Of a stretch of 64,000 nucleotides of DNA, positions 60,101-64,000 are shown piece by piece. A program made the translations under genes and the position numbers. Position 1 is the stretch's first letter; each line of letters opens with the position of its first letter. The notes under the pieces are model-generated. The model searched no databases, was not told the origin of the DNA, and worked only from the letters and a program-made list of their open reading frames with translations. This stretch comes from Lineus longissimus. Its lineage: Eukaryota > Nemertea > Pilidiophora > Heteronemertea > Lineidae. The DNA is taken from assembly GCF_910592395.1 (NCBI RefSeq), contig NC_088311.1:21245695-21309694 (forward strand), written 5' to 3'.

Positions 60101-63100
60101 CCTTGCGGAAGCTTACAGCATTTAAAGCCACCCCTTGTAATTACCTTGTCTTAGTTTCTGAGTGGATCACTTTAAAATTGACAGAAGGCCCCACTTGAAA
60201 TGTCAGGTTTGATTTTTTTCCTCTCTGTATTCATACCCCTTGTCGTATACGTCAGCTGAGCGTCAATATAGAATTTCAGGATCATAAGTTGTACATCCAC
60301 CTTTTTTGGAAAACCCTGTGTTAAATGGGACGTCAGGGTCTCCCCAAAGGGTATCTTTGAAATAAAACTCAGGACCAGTGTGCTGATGTTGTTCTCATTG
60401 AAAAGTAGATAGAGTTCTTGAGTAAAACTCAAGATGTTATTCATTTTAACTAACTGTTTGTTTCTTTGTTCTTCTAATTTCTTTGCTGTTCCGTCTTTTC
60501 AGATTACTGAACAACAATCATTTAGAAAGTCTACCTGGCCAGGCATTTGTGGGCCTAAGTAGTCTTAGATATCTGTAAGTACAGGTTCTTTACAGTTCAT
60601 TGATACAGTTAATTAACTGGTGCTGAAAATGCTGTGTATTCCAGCCAAGATCCGAGCTCACATGATATCAGTTTTAAGGGTACCACAATTTGCATAAGAT
60701 TTATCAGTGGATGTGTGTCTTGCATGAGGATTTTGTGCTTCTTCAGCCCGTCTGACTTGCTGATTTTCCCACGGCTTGTCATTGATAAATATGACACTAA
60801 AAAACGGGCCTTTTGAAGCTGATATGTCACTTATGCTGCAACGGTCCTCTACTTTGACCTGGAGTGACCCAATTTGTTCAAATTATCACAGCCAAGCAAG
60901 GTACAGTGTTTATTTACCATGGTTATAAATGCTACATTGACTATGATATAGTGGTATATTGTCTTGTGATTAATTAACACCTTCAGTACCAGGACAGAAA
61001 TTCCGGAACTTGTTGGTGTATCTTTTTTCCCCAGTCAACAGAGATGAGGGGTTGCAGTTTTCCTGAGATCAATAGATCACCAAATTTGGTCTACCAGTAC
61101 CCAAAACGAGCAGTGCTAACCTCGCCCTAAGCACAGTGGTTTCATATTTCAGATATAATGTTCTCTTGAACAGTTCAAAACAGCAACTTGAGGGGATAAG
61201 TCTTGAGGAAGGGAAAAACTAAATTCCGCACTCCCACAGGTCTGGCAAGACATTCCGCATTAACTGACATAGACTTCTCATATATATTTATGGCCTCTTG
61301 TTCTCTTCCAGATATTTATACAAAAATCAAATAGAAACAATAGACAGATTTGCATTCCAAGGTCTAGAAAAAGTGGAACAGGTGTAAGTATTGTTTATGT
61401 CAAACAGAAGTGTTAAAGTGATCTTGTCCCAGCCTTCTGGATGTGCTCTTGACCAGCCCCATTAAAAGGAAATGTATGATGTCCAGTTATTGTAGCTCTA
61501 CCAGTAATGTAGCCCTACATTATAGTTGTCAGTGATTGACAGCTAGCATTTGACAGAGGGAATCCCTACTGGGCTCGAGTAGGTCAAGCCGAGGTCAGCC
61601 TGGGTCTGATGGTCTGATGCCAGTCTGCCATCTGGTCTTGAGTGAACTCATGTTTTTGTGAAAAAGAACCCCAAAAAACAAGACATAGTTTACACAAAGC
61701 TATCTGTTGGCCATTTCATGAGAAAATGTACTGCAGGCAAAAATGCCAAAATCAGGTGATGGTGTCAGTCTTGGCCTTTCTTTGTTTTTTTCGATACAAG
61801 TTAGACTTTTAGCTTCAGATGAACCATAAGGTGAAGTTCAACTTCTACATTATTGCAAAATGCAAGTGCCAATTTCTCGTGAAATAGACTATTCAGGCTA
61901 TTTGATTGCAATCTGTTCTTCATTTTGTGGGAGAGATTGCTTTGAATGGTAGCCCCTGACCTTTGAGCTGCATAGGGGCCATGGGCAGCTTTGAGATCAT
62001 ACCTACACTGCAGGTCACTCAAGGTTTCACTAGGTCAAAGGGACAGCAAGAAGCCACAAAGAGCGTGATCGGTTCAGCAATGTGTGCAATTGATCTTTAC
62101 ATACAAGAATGGCTTCCAGCAAGATCATGACATCTCCTAACAGGATAATTGAAAACAAACATTGACCTGCAATAAACATTGCACAAGAATTGGGTGTATC
62201 CATAGGCCTGTCGCCTGAGTTCCACAAGCCATGTTCAAAACTGCCTCACAACCTGGCAATATTATTAGAGATCAGAATTACATGTAGTGTGATACAACAT
62301 ATGGTAGTGCATGGTGGCAGGCAGAAGCATTATCCCTCTGGCTAGGTAAATCCCATGCCCAAGTTGTCCCTTTAAGAGGATTGGAGGTTACTTCTACCTG
62401 GTTCTCAAGCTTAAGTTGAGAAGACAACAGCATCACAGCACAGGCCTTAAGGAATTCAGGTCAAGTGCCATTTTCATTTGAACTTTGTATGAGGTATAGT
62501 CCCTTTAAGACTAATGGGTTTACCTCACACCTGGCTTTCACCTGACACCCCTAGAGCAGTTGCTCCTATCCATTGGATCCATTCCTCTATCTCTTTAGCA
62601 ATTATACCTAATTGCTCCCGACCATTTTGCTAATTACTGCTAAAGATAATGACTATTTCCTTACATTAGCAGTTTGCTTAGTTTATTTATTCTTTTCAAG
62701 TAAATGGTATTGTTTCATCTCTTCTTTCAAGACCGTTTCCGAGTTATCTTCACCCATCTCTGACCCGAGACTGGTAAACCAACACTGAAGCTATGTTCTC
62801 CAAGTTCCATCTTAAAAAGAGAGTTTCTAGGTCTTGCAGTAGAATTATTTGGGTCCATCTGTCGCTGACTGGGTGACTGGGTGAATCATGTACATTCCAT
62901 TCTTTATTTGGCGAAAGGAAAATGACGTCTAGATTAAAACAGTTAATTAATAGTCTTTTTCTTGGTTAATGAATGACAGACCAAGAAATAACTTTTGATA
63001 TAGCTATTACATATAAATACTTGAACTCTATAGTGCCTAATGTGACACAGCAGTCCAATGTGATACAGAGAGAATTAGGATCCCTAAAACTGGTACCTGG

Positions 63101-63367
63101 TATCAAAGGTTATCACAGCTACATGCCCTCAAGATTAACAGTTTTACCGGCAGACGCGGCTCTTGTCGCACATACCAGTGATCATAATTGCAAGTAGCAC
63201 GAATTTAAATCACTCATTTATTGTGCAATGCCTCATCCTTGATCCATGTTTTAGTGATACATGCGTGCCCTCATTTTTGGTTCGTTTCATTCCAGATACA
63301 TCCATTTTAATCGTATAGAAGAAATTCAACCAAAAACTTTTGCAAATCTGCCATCTATACGACGATT
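48147..63367 (+). CDS. PXDN: Peroxidasin, N-terminal part (continues past window)
   Basis: Five exons join in frame: 48147-48334, 58517-58588, 60503-60574, 61312-61383 and 63296-63367. Exon 1 encodes a signal peptide (hydrophobic [18 protein letters not shown]) and an LRRNT cap with the peroxidasin signature [14 protein letters not shown]. Each of the next four exons is exactly 72 nt and encodes one leucine-rich repeat ([65 protein letters not shown]). All introns are phase 2. Peroxidasin is a secreted haem peroxidase of the extracellular matrix that makes hypobromous acid and cross-links collagen IV; its later LRRs, Ig domains and peroxidase domain would lie to the right. Other LRR proteins share parts of this, but the cap and repeat order fit peroxidasin best. 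A second in-frame ATG at 48177 could also be the start. Confidence 0.88.
51085..51202. mobile_element. 118-bp foldback MITE, copy 2
   Basis: Same element as at 3425-3542, with the same length, ends and inner phrase AGGCCTAGTGTAAATG. It is flanked by ATG on both sides. It is in the same orientation as copy 1, with about ten differences. Confidence 0.85.
52270..52457 (+). repeat. Dispersed repeat copy 2 of 3
   Basis: Related to 843-1012 and 63636-63800. It ends with TCTATTTTCCTGGACCAC, then a short gap, then CAGTGTACCCCTTTAAAA, both shared closely with copy 3. Confidence 0.7.
54519..54552. repeat. GAA/GGA microsatellite
   Basis: A run of GAA triplets passing into GGA triplets lies within the peroxidasin intron. 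Confidence 0.85.
56150..56860. repeat. Second 40-bp minisatellite, about 18 copies
   Basis: The unit is TAATGGACCCAGGGTGGTCA followed by TCCTCAAGGCTGGCTCTTCC, 40 bp. Its sequence is unrelated to the minisatellite at 27441 but has the same period. One unit near 56461 lacks a base. Units are close to identical apart from a few variable sites (CAGGG, CAGGA or CATGG; TCCTC, TCTTC or TACTC). Confidence 0.95.
58589..63295 (+). other. Peroxidasin introns 2-4
   Basis: The intervals 58589-60502, 60575-61311 and 61384-63295 show no other gene. Short open frames here lack coding character. Confidence 0.6.
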
Positions 63368-64000
63368 GTAAGTAGATTATTTTTCATTTTGACAATTTTG
63401 TGGAATTTTTATAACTACATGATAATTCGAGGCCAAAATGCTCTTTCTGTCCAAAACCCCCTTGCAAACACTATGGCGAGAAACATTTGTTAGAGGTCAG
63501 CATAGTGTGGCAGTACATGTGGAGGCGCATGGTGATGATCAGGGGTATTATCCTCCAACCACCGAAATCCCACAACCATCTTGCCGCCTTTAACACCAAA
63601 GACATATGACATTTCTTAACGATACGAAATTCGTGATTGAATTTGACACTTTCGGAATTGCGTAATGCGTACCATATATAAATTTCAGCACCCAGTTTCA
63701 GCATACTTGTATGCATGAATAACTGCACTCCACATTGTGGATAACTGCTTTTCTATTTTCCTGGACCACCAGTAATTACAAGCAGTGTACCCCTTTAAAA
63801 TATCTTAGACCACCTGACAGAAGTTTTATCAGCTCTGACAATTAATAGAAGAAAAGGCACCAGGTATTCCTCACGAAATGAAAGTTTCTGTTGGTTTGTT
63901 TGCTGCTGCAGCATTTTTGCTTGTTTCTCGGCAAAACACCTTTTTCATGAATCGCTACACAACAGATCCAATTTCCACAGAAAGGTACAGGCTAACTGCT
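63368..64000 (+). other. Peroxidasin intron 5 (partial) with dispersed repeat copy 3
   Basis: No exon is seen before the window ends. Copy 3 of the dispersed repeat lies at about 63636-63800, ending CAGTGTACCCCTTTAAAA as in copy 2. Confidence 0.6.

Overview
The window is animal nuclear DNA, most likely from a marine invertebrate. The genes are split by GT-AG introns, one transporter is closely similar to a vertebrate protein, and the DNA between genes is full of foldback elements, minisatellites, a piggyBac remnant and a non-LTR retrotransposon remnant. There are no operons, bacterial ribosome sites or CRISPR arrays. The phylum cannot be fixed from sequence alone; the palindrome TAGGCCTA is unusually frequent and may help place it.

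Layout. (1) 1086-3242, +: a secreted lipocalin in five exons, 206 residues. (2) 4127-6832, -: a single-exon XK-related membrane protein (XKR family) with a very long cytoplasmic tail, convergent with the lipocalin. A 118-bp foldback element between them carries AATAAA on both strands. (3) 7045-14569: gene-poor, with an 85-bp tandem repeat. (4) 14570-21413, -: a twelve-exon coiled-coil gene that I could join exon by exon in a consistent frame. Its frame ends in one TGA and then stays open for 340 more codons, which is the most interesting signal here. (5) 22051-26293, +: a seven-exon gene for an 808-residue protein with about nine membrane segments, family not recognised, head-to-head with gene 4 across a short shared promoter. 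(6) 27441-30160: a large 40-bp minisatellite that decays to the right, followed by a broken non-LTR retrotransposon RNase H region. (7) 35146-46220, -: a complete 16-exon choline transporter-like gene (SLC44A1/CTL1), 666 residues, with a long 3' UTR and many inserts, including a piggyBac-derived element that keeps its TTAA target duplication. (8) 48147-64000 and beyond, +: the 5' part of a peroxidasin gene (signal peptide, LRRNT, four LRRs, one LRR per 72-nt exon) with a first intron of about 10 kb.

The genes do not form a pathway. Two head-to-head pairs (coiled-coil with the nine-TM gene; SLC44A1 with peroxidasin) and one convergent pair (lipocalin with XKR) define the architecture. Exon boundaries were set by hand from reading frame, GT/AG sites and protein similarity; no alignment or transcript data were available.
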